DNA of 36,195 nt from Pseudomonadota bacterium (GTDB lineage Bacteria; Pseudomonadota; Alphaproteobacteria; RF32; CAG-239). The notes below the pieces were generated by a model. That model searched no databases, was not told where the DNA came from, and saw only the letters and a list, made by a program, of their open reading frames with translations. The stretch lies in assembly GCA_018362935.1 (NCBI GenBank), contig JAHALQ010000020.1:1-36195 (forward strand). The letters run 5' to 3'. The translations under genes were made by a program, and so were the position numbers. This document shows positions 6,738 through 15,141 of this stretch, piece by piece (positions within the stretch are counted from its first letter, which is position 1; every line of letters starts with the position of its first letter).

Positions 6738-7860
6738 TGGCAGCTCCTTTGAATCTGTTTTCCGGCTTAAAATTGCGGTTTTTGGCAAAAGGGAAACGCG
6801 GTTTGCCCCGGCGGCGGCGATGCATATTCTTTTTATGCGCATGCATCAGGTCAAGCAATATGCCTTCGCGGATACCGCGGTCTGCCACCGTTACTTCCGA
6901 TATCGGCCAAAAAGACGTCAGCCCCTCGATAATCGCGCAGCCCGCCATTGTCAGGTCAGCTTTGGGCGCGCCGATGCACGGATGTTTCTTGCGGCCTTCG
7001 TCGCCGAGGCGCTTGATTTTGGCAATCGTATTGTCAATATCCTGCTTGCTCATGGCAATGCCGTCTACCGCCGAACGGTTGTAACGCGGCAGATTAAGGT
7101 GCACCGCGCCCAAAACCGTCACCGTGCCCGAAGTCCCGATAACCTGAATCTCCTGATTGGCAATCGCCTCGCGGATATTATACTTTTCTTCAAATTCAGA
7201 CAACAGTTTGTGCGTGCGGTCAATAATCGTGTTATAGGCAAGATCGGTCATTTCCTGCGACGGAAACGCTTCCGACACGGTTACCACGCCGTAGGGCAGC
7301 GAAACGAAACCCTCAATAAAAGTGTTGCCGCTGTTGGTCGTGCGCGCCAGCGAAATTTCGGTCGAACCGCCGCCGATGTCAAACACCAATGCGCGTTTGA
7401 TATTGCGCGACAACAGCGGAACGCAGCCGACCACAGCCAGCCGCGATTCTTCTTTGGACGAAATAATCTCAAGATTAAGCCCGGTTTCCTTTTTGACCAG
7501 TTCCAGAAACGGCTTGCAGTTAACCGCCCGGCGGCAGGCTGCCGTCGCCACAAAACGCGATTTGTAAATCGGCGCGTATTCGGCCAAAACCCCGGCGCAG
7601 ACCTTAAGCGCGCCGACTGTCCGCCGCACCGCTGCGCGCGACAGTTCGTTATTATTGATAATCCCTTCGCCGAGCCGGGTAATTTTGGAAAAGGTTTCCA
7701 CAATTCTGAAAGAGGTCGGCGTGGGCGTCGCAATAACCAATCGGCAAGAATTGGTTCCCAAATCTATCGCTGCATAATTGGGCACAGCGGGTTGTTCGAT
7801 ATTTTGTCTGGGCATAACGGCTTGCTGATTGGATTCTGTCTTTTTATGCCACTTTTGCAT
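6730..7860 (-). CDS. Ppx/GppA phosphatase family protein, copy 1
   Basis: A 376-residue paralogue of the next gene. Visible: YAAIDLGTNSCRLVIATPT (~29-47), ATAACRRAVNCKPF, LVFDIGGGSTEISLAR and IGTSGTVTVLGAVHL. It has an extra basic C-terminal tail (HAHKKNMHRRRRGKPRFPFAKNR) that could bind RNA or polyphosphate; that is inference. The start is uncertain: ATG at 7860 is chosen, with an alternative ATG at 7815; neither has a strong Shine-Dalgarno. First gene of ppx-ppx-rlmE, behind a promoter at 7905-7933. Alphaproteobacteria often carry a Ppx/GppA gene next to rlmE; the tandem pair is noteworthy. Confidence 0.88.
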   Translation of the reverse strand: MQKWHKKTESNQQAVMPRQNIEQPAVPNYAAIDLGTNSCRLVIATPTPTSFRIVETFSKITRLGEGIINNNELSRAAVRRTVGALKVCAGVLAEYAPIYKSRFVATAACRRAVNCKPFLELVKKETGLNLEIISSKEESRLAVVGCVPLLSRNIKRALVFDIGGGSTEISLARTTNSGNTFIEGFVSLPYGVVTVSEAFPSQEMTDLAYNTIIDRTHKLLSEFEEKYNIREAIANQEIQVIGTSGTVTVLGAVHLNLPRYNRSAVDGIAMSKQDIDNTIAKIKRLGDEGRKKHPCIGAPKADLTMAGCAIIEGLTSFWPISEVTVADRGIREGILLDLMHAHKKNMHRRRRGKPRFPFAKNRNFKPENRFKGAAND

Positions 7861-7904
7861 TATGTAATTCAATCTTTACTGTAAAATGATATAAAGTTGA
7901 TTCT

Positions 7905-7933
7905 GTTATAGAGCATAAATTAAATCGACACAA
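7905..7933 (-). promoter_or_regulatory. Promoter of the ppx-ppx-rlmE operon
   Basis: On the minus strand TTGTGT, 17-bp spacer, TATAAC, about 45 bp before the ATG at 7860. Confidence 0.5.
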
Positions 7934-7953
7934 TATTTTTTATGCCTGTCTTC

Positions 7954-7983
7954 AAAAAAAACAGCCCCCGCACCGGGAGGCTG
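7954..7983 (-). terminator. Terminator downstream of ccrM
   Basis: On the minus strand CAGCCTCCCGG/CCCCGGGCTG-like hairpin (stem with one mismatch) followed by eight T residues, 20 bp after the ccrM stop. Confidence 0.7.
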
Positions 7984-8002
7984 CCGTTTACCAAACTGTA
8001 AA

Positions 8003-9094
8003 TCACATATTTCCGCGGATTGCCTCGCGCAGCGTGTCAATGCAGACCAGCTCTTTCTTTTCATCCTCAAAGTACCAGTAAACCCACCCGTTGCATGCCG
8101 GCGCGTTCTGAGCCGCAGCACCGACCTGGTGAATTGAGCCTTCCATGACTTCGTTTTTGATTGTGCCGTCCGAACGCACCACCGCACAATGCTTGCGCGA
8201 TGCATCGTATAAAATATCGCCGGGCGAAAGCATGCCGCGCTCGACCACGCTGCCGAACGGCACACGCGGCAGGCGTTTTTTCGAAGAATATTCCAAACTC
8301 AGGGGATTCTTAACCGGTTCGACCGCTGCTATGCGTTCCTGCGCGCCCTGAACGTAAGCAACGTCTTTTTCGATGCCGATAAAATTACGCCCGAGTTTTT
8401 TGGCAACTGCGCCGGTTGTGCCGGTGCCGAAAAACGGGTCAAGAATAACGTCGCCGGGCTTTGACGAAGCCATAATCACGCGATACAACAGGCTTTCCGG
8501 TTTCTGGGTCGGATGCAGCTTGTCGCCGTCTTCGCCTTTCAACCGTTCTTTGCCGGTGCAAATCGGCAGATTCCAGTCGCTGCGCATTTGCGTGTCTTCG
8601 TTCAGCGCTTTCATGGCTTCATAATTAAAAGTATATTTGGAATTAGGATTCTTGCATGCCCAAATCAGCGTTTCATGCGCGTTGGTAAAGCGCGTGCCTT
8701 TGAAGTTCGGCATCGGGTTAGTCTTGTTCCAGATAATGTCATTCAAAATCCAGAAGCCCAAATCCTGCAGAATATAGCCGACGCGGAAAATATTATGATA
8801 CGAGCCGATAACCCACAGGGCGCCGTCTTCTTTCAAAACCCGGCGGGCTGCTTTCATCCAGCGGCGGGTATATTCGTCATAAGCGGCCAGGCTTTCAAAA
8901 TTATCCCATTCCTCATACACGCCGTTGACGTTGCTGTTGTCCGGGCGGGTGAGAGCGTCGCCGAGCTGAAGATTATACGGCGGATCGGCAAAAATCACAT
9001 CGACCGAGTTCGCCTCCATCTGGTTCATGACTTTGACACAGTCATCATTGATAATGCTGTTGAGGATTACTTTATTCTGCTTTGCGCTCATCAT
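8003..9094 (-). CDS. ccrM: CcrM-type DNA adenine methyltransferase (GANTC)
   Basis: About 363 residues, close to the usual length. It methylates adenine in GANTC and controls cell-cycle gene expression in Alphaproteobacteria. Visible: catalytic DPPYNLQL (about residues 37-44), SAM-binding ILDPFFGTGTTGAVAKKLGRNF, and a C-terminal extension (from ~270) with GDILYDASRKHCAVVRSDGTI and WVYWYFEDEKKELVCID, the RAMA-like DNA-recognition domain specific to CcrM. Order DPPY before FxGxG is beta class. There are two adjacent ATGs (9094, 9091); no clear Shine-Dalgarno. The nearby rnhB matches the Caulobacter-type neighbourhood. No restriction endonuclease gene is adjacent, as expected for a solitary methylase. 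Confidence 0.95.
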   Translation of the reverse strand: MMSAKQNKVILNSIINDDCVKVMNQMEANSVDVIFADPPYNLQLGDALTRPDNSNVNGVYEEWDNFESLAAYDEYTRRWMKAARRVLKEDGALWVIGSYHNIFRVGYILQDLGFWILNDIIWNKTNPMPNFKGTRFTNAHETLIWACKNPNSKYTFNYEAMKALNEDTQMRSDWNLPICTGKERLKGEDGDKLHPTQKPESLLYRVIMASSKPGDVILDPFFGTGTTGAVAKKLGRNFIGIEKDVAYVQGAQERIAAVEPVKNPLSLEYSSKKRLPRVPFGSVVERGMLSPGDILYDASRKHCAVVRSDGTIKNEVMEGSIHQVGAAAQNAPACNGWVYWYFEDEKKELVCIDTLREAIRGNM

Positions 9095-9150
9095 ACCAAC
9101 CAAATATTGTGAATATTCTGTTCAATGAACTCAGTATGGGCGAGAGATGG

Positions 9151-9165
9151 TTATAAATTTATTAA
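9151..9165. promoter_or_regulatory. Possible CtrA-like box upstream of ccrM
   Basis: TTAT-N7-TTAA lies about 60 bp upstream of the ccrM start. The CtrA consensus is TTAA-N7-TTAA, so one half-site has one mismatch. CtrA controls ccrM in Caulobacter; here the match is only suggestive. Confidence 0.3.
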
Positions 9166-9186
9166 CAAGTTCTGAAATTTAAAAAT

Positions 9187-9220
9187 AAAAAACCGCCGGC
9201 TTTCCTAACCCGCGGTTTTT
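9187..9220 (-). terminator. Terminator of the coiled-coil protein gene
   Basis: AAAAACCGC/GCGGTTTTT stem around a 15-nt loop, followed on the minus strand by further T-rich sequence, 20 bp after the stop at 9241. Confidence 0.7.
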
Positions 9221-9240
9221 CATAGTTTTCTCGGAAAAAC

Positions 9241-9597
9241 TTACATAGCGTGGACTTTTGCCCGAAGCCTTTTGTAGCTTTCCTCCACCTCCTGAAGCAG
9301 ATTGTTGTATTTGCTCTTGTCTTCTTTGCCGGCTGCTTGTATGACGGCATTAAGCGTCTGGCCGATGCGGTCGCAGATAACGATAAGCTTGCCGTAGAGG
9401 TTGCCCTCGACATCGATGAAGATACGGAGAAGTTCAGCCTGCTGCCCTTCCATTTTGGAAATAGTGGCTTTTCTTTGTTCGAAACCCACGCCGAGCTGCT
9501 CAGCTTCATTTTCTCCCGTAAATACGAATATCGTCTGGTTTGTCCAATACGATATTACAATCTGCATTTGCTGCAGTTTTTTGGCAAATTCGTTCAT
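9241..9597 (-). CDS. Small coiled-coil protein of unknown function
   Basis: About 118 residues, mostly helical and charged, with heptad-like stretches EQRKATISKMEGQQAELLRI and NNLLQEVEESYKRLRAKV. No signal peptide or membrane segment. I do not recognise a family. The minus strand is chosen over a similar-length plus-strand frame because the residue composition is protein-like and a terminator follows it. The start ATG at 9597 lacks a good Shine-Dalgarno. It lies between ccrM and rnhB on the same strand, with its own terminator. Confidence 0.6.
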   Translation of the reverse strand: MNEFAKKLQQMQIVISYWTNQTIFVFTGENEAEQLGVGFEQRKATISKMEGQQAELLRIFIDVEGNLYGKLIVICDRIGQTLNAVIQAAGKEDKSKYNNLLQEVEESYKRLRAKVHAM

Positions 9598-9677
9598 AAG
9601 TTTTAGTTTAAAATTGTTTAACAATAAATACCAGGTTATGAACGAATTATGCCTTATGTCTAAAATTTTGTCAAGTA

Positions 9678-10310
9678 TTAACCGACCTCTTGCAGCAAAA
9701 AAGCCTGTATCGGCTTGTACGACTTGCGGTGTTCGGGCGTAATGCCGTGCGTTTGCAGCCCGGCAATATGCGCCGCCGTTCCGTAACCGGCATTTTTCTC
9801 AAAAGCATAATGCGGATACTTCTGCGCCAGTTCGCCCATCAGGCGGTCACGATAAACTTTGGCGACGATTGAAGCGGCGGCAATCGAATAGGATTTGGCA
9901 TCGCCTTTAATCACCGTATAGCTTTTGCACGGAAAACTCTTGGGGTTCTGATTGCCGTCAATCAAGGCGCATTGCGGCTGGACTTTGAGCTGTGCCGCCG
10001 CCCGGCGCATCGCCTCAAAAGTCGCCTGCAAAATATTTTTTTCGTCAATTTCCTGCGCCGATGCCTGGCCGATGCCGATAGACACCTGCCCTCTGGCTTC
10101 CGCGGCAAACAAATGTTCATAGAGCTGTTCGCGCTTTTTGGCCGAGAGTTTTTTGGAATCATTAAGCCCCTGAAGCAGAAAGTCATCCAGCTTACGGTCA
10201 AGAATTACCACTGCCCCGGCCACCACCGGCCCTGCCCACGGCCCGCGCCCGGCTTCGTCAATCCCCGCGGTCACGGCATTCAGCTTGTCTTCCCATTCAA
10301 AATCCGGCAT
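9678..10310 (-). CDS. rnhB: Ribonuclease HII
   Basis: A 210-residue enzyme that cuts the RNA part of RNA-DNA hybrids and single ribonucleotides in DNA. Visible: AGIDEAGRGPWAGPVVAGAV (residues ~16-35, first Asp-Glu of the active site and the GRG substrate motif), NDSKKLSAKKRE (~50-61), CALIDGNQNPK (Asp) and SIAAASIVAKVYRDRLM (last Asp). Length is normal. The ATG at 10310 is preceded by TAGGAGAG. It is in the usual place near ccrM. Confidence 0.96.
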   Translation of the reverse strand: MPDFEWEDKLNAVTAGIDEAGRGPWAGPVVAGAVVILDRKLDDFLLQGLNDSKKLSAKKREQLYEHLFAAEARGQVSIGIGQASAQEIDEKNILQATFEAMRRAAAQLKVQPQCALIDGNQNPKSFPCKSYTVIKGDAKSYSIAAASIVAKVYRDRLMGELAQKYPHYAFEKNAGYGTAAHIAGLQTHGITPEHRKSYKPIQAFLLQEVG

Positions 10311-10353
10311 TTTTCTCTCCTACAACACAAAGGATTGCAGATAATGAGCTTAG

Positions 10354-10432
10354 TAATAAGATTTTAGAGCGGCGAAAGCGGAGTGTACAAAGAAGTACAT
10401 GAGCATTTCGCCGACCCGCTAAATCTGTATTA
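10354..10432 (-). repeat. 79-bp palindromic element, copy 3
   Basis: Same arms as copies 1 and 2 with core stem TGTAC-aaagaa-GTACA. It overlaps the 3' end of the S66 peptidase gene: the last five codons (LLIQI) and the TAG stop lie in the element's terminal AAATCTGTATTA arm. Confidence 0.9.
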
Positions 10433-11399
10433 ATAAGCCATTAGATGCAATCCGCCCTTTTCCGCCGATCGGCAGCGTTAACATCGGCGTCGTATGCCCG
10501 AAATCGACATTCGCAAGCACCGGAATATCTTTCAGCTGCGGTATACTGTCAACGATACACTGCAAATCCTCGCGGCCGATTTGCGATTCCTTTTGAAAAC
10601 GGCCGATAACCACCCCTTTGACATTGACAAAATCCGGCTGATAGGCCAATGCCTGCAGATTGCGCAAAAACATTTTGCCGTCCGAACCCGCGGTATCTTC
10701 GGCCAGAAGAATAGTATCTTCCTTGAAACCGGGCCAATAAGGCGTGCCCAACAATAAAATTTGCGTGCACAAATTGCCGCCGACAAGCGTTCCTTCGGCA
10801 TTGCCTTGATGCAGCTTCCAATAACCGTCGTTTTTGATAAACTTGCGTTCTTCCTGATTGATAAACCACAAATCGTCGCTCCATTCGGCCGAAGGTTTAA
10901 CTTCCACATTCCCATCGCCCAGCAGCATTGTTTTCATGGCATCCCAGGTATAGTCAAAACCCTGCTTCATACCGAAAGAGCTGTAATGCGGCCCCAGAAA
11001 CGTCACCAGACCGGTTTTGGCGTAAATGCCGTTGAGCAGCGCGGTAATATCGGAAAACCCGCAGAAAATCTTCGGATTCTCTCTGATAGCGTCATAATCC
11101 AGAAACGGCAGCAGCTGATTTGAGTTAAAACCGCCGATAATCGTAAAAATTGCTTTGACATTCTTATCGCGGAAAGCATTCATAATATCTGCGGCACGCT
11201 TTTCAATTTCCGATGTCCCGAAACGGTCAAAATTGTCATCCGTCGTATTTTTGCCGAAGCTGACTTTCAGCCCCATGGCTGCAAAACGCTCCGCAGCATT
11301 GGCTCGGCTGTCGGCACCTATAATTTTAATGCCGGTTGACGGCGCAACCACGCGGATTTCGTCACCCTTCCGCAGCCGTTCAGGTATAATTTTCTGCAT
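10419..11399 (-). CDS. S66 family serine peptidase (LD-carboxypeptidase / MccF-like)
   Basis: A 326-residue protein. The S66 catalytic triad is visible: Ser116 in CGFSDITALL, Glu234 in LLAEDTAGSD and His302 in VDFGHTTPML. Family members either trim the terminal D-alanine from murein tetrapeptides in recycling (LdcA) or cleave processed microcin C (MccF). Length and the ED-x-RNLQALAYQPDFVNVKGVVIGRF segment fit either; without a signal peptide it is cytoplasmic. The ATG at 11399 has AAGGAGAT upstream. The C-terminus is encoded by a palindromic repeat, so the last residues are probably not ancestral. Confidence 0.88.
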   Translation of the reverse strand: MQKIIPERLRKGDEIRVVAPSTGIKIIGADSRANAAERFAAMGLKVSFGKNTTDDNFDRFGTSEIEKRAADIMNAFRDKNVKAIFTIIGGFNSNQLLPFLDYDAIRENPKIFCGFSDITALLNGIYAKTGLVTFLGPHYSSFGMKQGFDYTWDAMKTMLLGDGNVEVKPSAEWSDDLWFINQEERKFIKNDGYWKLHQGNAEGTLVGGNLCTQILLLGTPYWPGFKEDTILLAEDTAGSDGKMFLRNLQALAYQPDFVNVKGVVIGRFQKESQIGREDLQCIVDSIPQLKDIPVLANVDFGHTTPMLTLPIGGKGRIASNGLLIQI

Positions 11400-11519
11400 A
11401 TGCCATCTCCTTAATATAATATTCGGTTCGGATTATAGCCGTTTTTTTAAGATTCGCAATCACTTATATCTTAAAAATCTTGCCGGACGGCATATATAGA
11501 CTGCATCAGGGGAAAATTC

Positions 11520-12704
11520 ATGGATATCAATGTTTATCTGGCTTTTGCCGGAATACTTCTAATTTTGAGTGTTTTTGCTAACCAGATTTCAAGCAAATTC
11601 GGCATACCTTCGCTGTTGCTTTTTCTGGGGTTGGGCATGTTTGCCGGAATTGTCGGCCACATCAACTTTACCGATACCGGGCTGACAAATCACGTCGGCA
11701 TTATCGCCCTGATTTTCATCTTGTTTAACGGAGGCCTGCTCACATCGTGGAAAACCGCCAAAAACGACCTTGGGCGCGGTATAACCCTGGCCACGCTGGG
11801 GGTATTCATTACTGCCGGCTGCGTTGCCGCCGGCTGCTATTATCTGCTGAAGATGCCTTTTGAAATTTCTTTACTGCTCGGCACAATCGTATCCTCGACC
11901 GACGCTCCGGCGGTTTTTTCGCTACTGAAAATGTCTAAAATCTGCCTAAGTCCGCGGGTGCGTTCAATATTGGAATTTGAATCCGCCAGCAATGATCCGG
12001 CAGCCGTACTGCTTACCACCGCCGCCATGTCTTATGCCGTTCAGCCCGACCTCAATTTTGACTGGTTGGCCGATTTTTTCTTTGAACAAATTTTGATCGG
12101 CCTCGGTTTCGGACTGCTTTTCGGCTACGTTTCCCGCTACATGCTGCGCCGCGTCAGATTCTCCTACCTCGGGCTGTACCCCGTTTTCAGCATAGCTGTC
12201 GCGCTGCTTGCTTACAGCCTGCCGCAGATGCTGGGCGGAAGCGGCTTTCTCTCGGTTTATATCTGCGGCATTTTTATCGGCAACACGGCCTTTCTGTATC
12301 GGCGCAGCTTTTTACGCTTTAACGATTCGATAAACTGGATCATGCAAATCAGCATTTTTCTAATTCTCGGCCTGCTGGTCAAACCGCGGCATGTTATGGT
12401 GCTCTTGCCTTCCGCCCTTGAAATTGCCCTTCTTTTAATTCTGGTTGCCCGTCCGCTGGCTGTCTTCGTCTGCCTTTTCAAAAGTCGTTTCTCATACACC
12501 CGGCAAACAATCATTGCCTGGGCCGGGCTTAAAGGCGCAGTGCCGATTATTCTGGCGACTTATCCTCTCATGCAAAATCTGCCGCACGCCCAATACATTT
12601 TCAACCTGGTCTTTTTTCTGGTCATCATCTCGGTTCTGGTTCAGGGAACGGCTCTACCCGTTCTCGCCGACTGGCTTATCCCGCCCGGAAAGGAAAAAAA
12701 GTGA
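11520..12704 (+). CDS. CPA1-family cation/proton antiporter (NhaP-like)
   Basis: A 394-residue membrane protein with about 12 hydrophobic segments. It exchanges Na+ or K+ for protons. Visible: FGIPSLLLFLGLGMFAG near the start, STDAPAVFSLL (~125-135) and the ion-binding ESASNDPAAVLL (~152-163) with the ND pair, then KGAVPIILATYPL in a late segment. It ends right after the transport domain, lacking the cytoplasmic TrkA-C/CorC tail of NhaP2-type K+/H+ antiporters. The ATG at 11520 is preceded by AGGGGAA. Its stop overlaps the GTG of the next gene (GTGA), so the two are co-translated. Confidence 0.9.
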   Translation: MDINVYLAFAGILLILSVFANQISSKFGIPSLLLFLGLGMFAGIVGHINFTDTGLTNHVGIIALIFILFNGGLLTSWKTAKNDLGRGITLATLGVFITAGCVAAGCYYLLKMPFEISLLLGTIVSSTDAPAVFSLLKMSKICLSPRVRSILEFESASNDPAAVLLTTAAMSYAVQPDLNFDWLADFFFEQILIGLGFGLLFGYVSRYMLRRVRFSYLGLYPVFSIAVALLAYSLPQMLGGSGFLSVYICGIFIGNTAFLYRRSFLRFNDSINWIMQISIFLILGLLVKPRHVMVLLPSALEIALLLILVARPLAVFVCLFKSRFSYTRQTIIAWAGLKGAVPIILATYPLMQNLPHAQYIFNLVFFLVIISVLVQGTALPVLADWLIPPGKEKK

Positions 12705-13291
12705 CCAAACATTTTTATATATTTCGCCATGGCGAATGTCCGTTTAATATTACCGGACACATACAAGGGCAGAGATTTAACGGTTCTCTGACACCCAACG
12801 GCCGTGCTCAGGCTCATCGGGTCGGCGAACGCCTCTGCGGCAAAAATATTGAAGTCATTATCTCCAGTCCCATGCGCCGCGCGCTGGAAACTGCAAAAAT
12901 TGTCCAAAACCATATCGGCGTGCCGATATATGTCGACCGCCGCTTCATAGAAGTCAATATGGGTATTGTCGAAGGCATGCACATTTCGCTTGCCGAAAAG
13001 CGCTTTGCCGAAACTTATGCCATGTGGCGCAATCCGGATTATCAAAAGAAAAATATCCGCTTTACGGGCGGCGAAAGCAAGGAAGACGTGCGCCGGCGGG
13101 TCTTTGAAGCGCTGAATTATTACGCCCGCTCCACATCCTTCCAAAACCTGGCAATTTCCGGACACGGAATTACCATCTCGCAAACCTTGCTTAATTTCAA
13201 CATCGAAAAACCGGATATCGAAAACGGCGCAATCGTTCATATCCGCTATACCCGTCCGCAGTGGGAATACCTGGGGTTTGTCGACGAATAA
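12701..13291 (+). CDS. Histidine phosphatase superfamily protein
   Basis: A 196-residue protein of the phosphoglycerate mutase-like fold. Visible: FYIFRHGECPFN (RHGE with the phospho-accepting His10), IISSPMRRALETAKI, the acid residue in FIEVNMGIVEG, and NLAISGHGITI (second catalytic His). The start is GTG at 12701, overlapping the antiporter stop, with AGGAAA upstream. Substrate unknown; coupling to an antiporter gene does not define it. It converges with slyX with one base between stop codons. Confidence 0.88.
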   Translation: MTKHFYIFRHGECPFNITGHIQGQRFNGSLTPNGRAQAHRVGERLCGKNIEVIISSPMRRALETAKIVQNHIGVPIYVDRRFIEVNMGIVEGMHISLAEKRFAETYAMWRNPDYQKKNIRFTGGESKEDVRRRVFEALNYYARSTSFQNLAISGHGITISQTLLNFNIEKPDIENGAIVHIRYTRPQWEYLGFVDE

Positions 13292-13292
13292 A

Positions 13293-13496
13293 TCAGTAAT
13301 GCGGCGGCGGGGTTTCCTCGCTCAGCGGCTTGACACCCTGTTCGTCGGCCAGATTCAGCAGATATTGGTTTTGCTTAATCAGATATTCAATTTTTTTACC
13401 CTGTTCAATCAAAACGCTGTTCAGTTCGTCGAGCATTTTTTCATGGTCTGCCAGCGCCATTTCAATATTTATCAGTCTTTCTTCATCGGATTGCAT
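13293..13496 (-). CDS. slyX: SlyX-like coiled-coil protein
   Basis: A 67-residue protein with the SlyX layout: ERLINIEMALADHEKMLDEL, then NSVLIEQGKKIEYLIKQNQYL and the hallmark proline-rich tail ending SEETPPPHY. The family is widespread in Proteobacteria with no agreed function. The ATG at 13496 with AGAGGAA upstream is preferred to an ATG at 13520 with no ribosome-binding site. Confidence 0.9.
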   Translation of the reverse strand: MQSDEERLINIEMALADHEKMLDELNSVLIEQGKKIEYLIKQNQYLLNLADEQGVKPLSEETPPPHY

Positions 13497-13570
13497 ATCT
13501 GTTCTATTCCTCTTGTTCATATTGGCAGATATGTTATCATTATTTTGAATTTTGACAACAAGAAACGGTC

Positions 13571-15088
13571 ATGCCCCTGCAAATTGAAATAACCCCGGAG
13601 TTTAAGGAAGCCTTTGAACTCGTCTGCAACAGCAAACAGCATTTGTTCATTACCGGCAATGCCGGAACCGGCAAATCGACTTTGCTTGATTACTGCCGCC
13701 GCAACTGTAAAAAAAATCTGGTCATTTTAGCGCCGACCGGCGTCGCGGCGCTCAACGTTCAGGGACAGACGATACACCGTTTTTTCGGCTTCCCGGTCAA
13801 TGTAACGCCCGAAAAAATAAAAAACTTTCAAATCCTGCCGCGCGCCAAACGCATTTATAAGCAGCTGCAAACCCTTATTATTGACGAAGCTTCCATGCTG
13901 CGCGCCGACCTTCTCGACTGTATCGACACGTTCCTCAGGCTCTATGGCCCCGACGGCGAACAGTCTTTCGGCGGCGTTCAATTGGTTCTGGTCGGCGACT
14001 TATACCAGCTGCCGCCGGTCATATCTTCGGCTGAACGCTCTTTTTTTGCCAGCCGCTATGAAACCCCGTATTTTTTCAGCGCCGAGGTTTTTCGCAGTGT
14101 CAGCCTGCGGATTGTCGAGCTTACCAAAATCTATCGCCAGAAAGACAATGAATTTATTGAACTGCTCAGCCGCATCCGCCACAATACCGCTGCGGATGCA
14201 GACATTAAAGCCCTGAACGCCCGGTTGCACGCACCACTCCCCGGTGGATTCTGCATATCCCTGACCACCACCAACCAGATGGCGGATAAAATCAACATCG
14301 CCGGGCTGAACCGGATAGACGCGCCGTCCTATCTGTCTCGCGCTATCGTCGACGGCAGCTTCAAACCGGAATATTACCCCACCGCCGAAGAATTAGAACT
14401 AAAGACCGGCGCCCAGATAATGTTTCTGAACAATGACATGAAAGGCCGATGGGTCAACGGCTCGCTCGGATTGATTGAAGAAATTAAAATCGGCCCGGAG
14501 AAAATCCGCTTTTTGCGCGTCCGCCTCCAAGACAATCAAAAATTGGTCGACGTTTTTCCCTACACATGGGAAATTTATAAATTTTCATTAAACGGAAAAG
14601 AAATCATTTCCGAGCCTGCCGGCTCATTTACACAGTTTCCGCTGCGGCTGGCCTGGGCGGTCACCATCCACAAAAGCCAGGGCAAAACCTTTGACCGCCT
14701 GCGGCTTGACATCGGAAGCGGCACATTTGCCGCCGGACAATTATATGTTGCGCTCAGCCGCTGCACCTCTTTTGAAGGCCTCAGCCTTGAAAAGCCGGTT
14801 TCTTTCGCGCATATTCTCAGTGATGAACGGATTGTCGAATTTATGCGCCGCCATACCGGAGACGGCGCCTTGACAAACGAAGAAAAAATCCACCTGCTGC
14901 AAAAAGCCGCCCTCAGCCGCCAAAAGCTGGAGATTCTATATCGCAAAACCAACGGCGAAACCTCCAGGCGCATTATTATACCCACCCATATCAAAGGCGA
15001 AAACGTACAGGCATTCTGCGTTCAGCGCCAGCAGCAGCGCAGTTTCAACATAAGCCGTATTGATATGTTAAAAACTTTTATTGAATAA
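13571..15088 (+). CDS. PIF1-like superfamily 1 DNA helicase
   Basis: A 505-residue SF1B helicase. Visible: Walker A GNAGTGKST (29-37), motif Ia ILAPTGVAALNVQGQTIHRFFGFP (52-75), Walker B LIIDEASML (102-110), motif III LVGDLYQLPPV (140-150), motif IV region ELTKIYRQ, and UvrD-C2-type motifs RLAWAVTIHKSQGKTFDRL and GQLYVALSRCTS. PIF1 proteins unwind 5'-3', including G-quadruplexes and R-loops. The C-terminal ~80 residues after the helicase core have a basic segment of unknown role. The start ATG at 13571 has weak GAAACGG upstream. The hydrogenase-gene promoter overlaps its stop codon. Confidence 0.92.
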   Translation: MPLQIEITPEFKEAFELVCNSKQHLFITGNAGTGKSTLLDYCRRNCKKNLVILAPTGVAALNVQGQTIHRFFGFPVNVTPEKIKNFQILPRAKRIYKQLQTLIIDEASMLRADLLDCIDTFLRLYGPDGEQSFGGVQLVLVGDLYQLPPVISSAERSFFASRYETPYFFSAEVFRSVSLRIVELTKIYRQKDNEFIELLSRIRHNTAADADIKALNARLHAPLPGGFCISLTTTNQMADKINIAGLNRIDAPSYLSRAIVDGSFKPEYYPTAEELELKTGAQIMFLNNDMKGRWVNGSLGLIEEIKIGPEKIRFLRVRLQDNQKLVDVFPYTWEIYKFSLNGKEIISEPAGSFTQFPLRLAWAVTIHKSQGKTFDRLRLDIGSGTFAAGQLYVALSRCTSFEGLSLEKPVSFAHILSDERIVEFMRRHTGDGALTNEEKIHLLQKAALSRQKLEILYRKTNGETSRRIIIPTHIKGENVQAFCVQRQQQRSFNISRIDMLKTFIE

Positions 15089-15109
15089 TCTTTTCGGACA
15101 AGCTATACT
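15081..15109 (+). promoter_or_regulatory. Promoter of the TM1266-like/hydG unit
   Basis: TTGAAT (15081-15086), 17-bp spacer, TATACT (15104-15109), 33 bp before the ATG at 15142. The -35 box overlaps the end of the helicase gene. Confidence 0.6.
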
Positions 15110-15141
15110 CGTCATAGCATCAGAACTAAAAGGAGACTGAA

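Noticed and set aside
6820..7884. Long plus-strand open frame (354 residues) opposite ppx/gppA copy 1
   Set aside because: Shadow of a GC-rich third position; no domain and no start signal.
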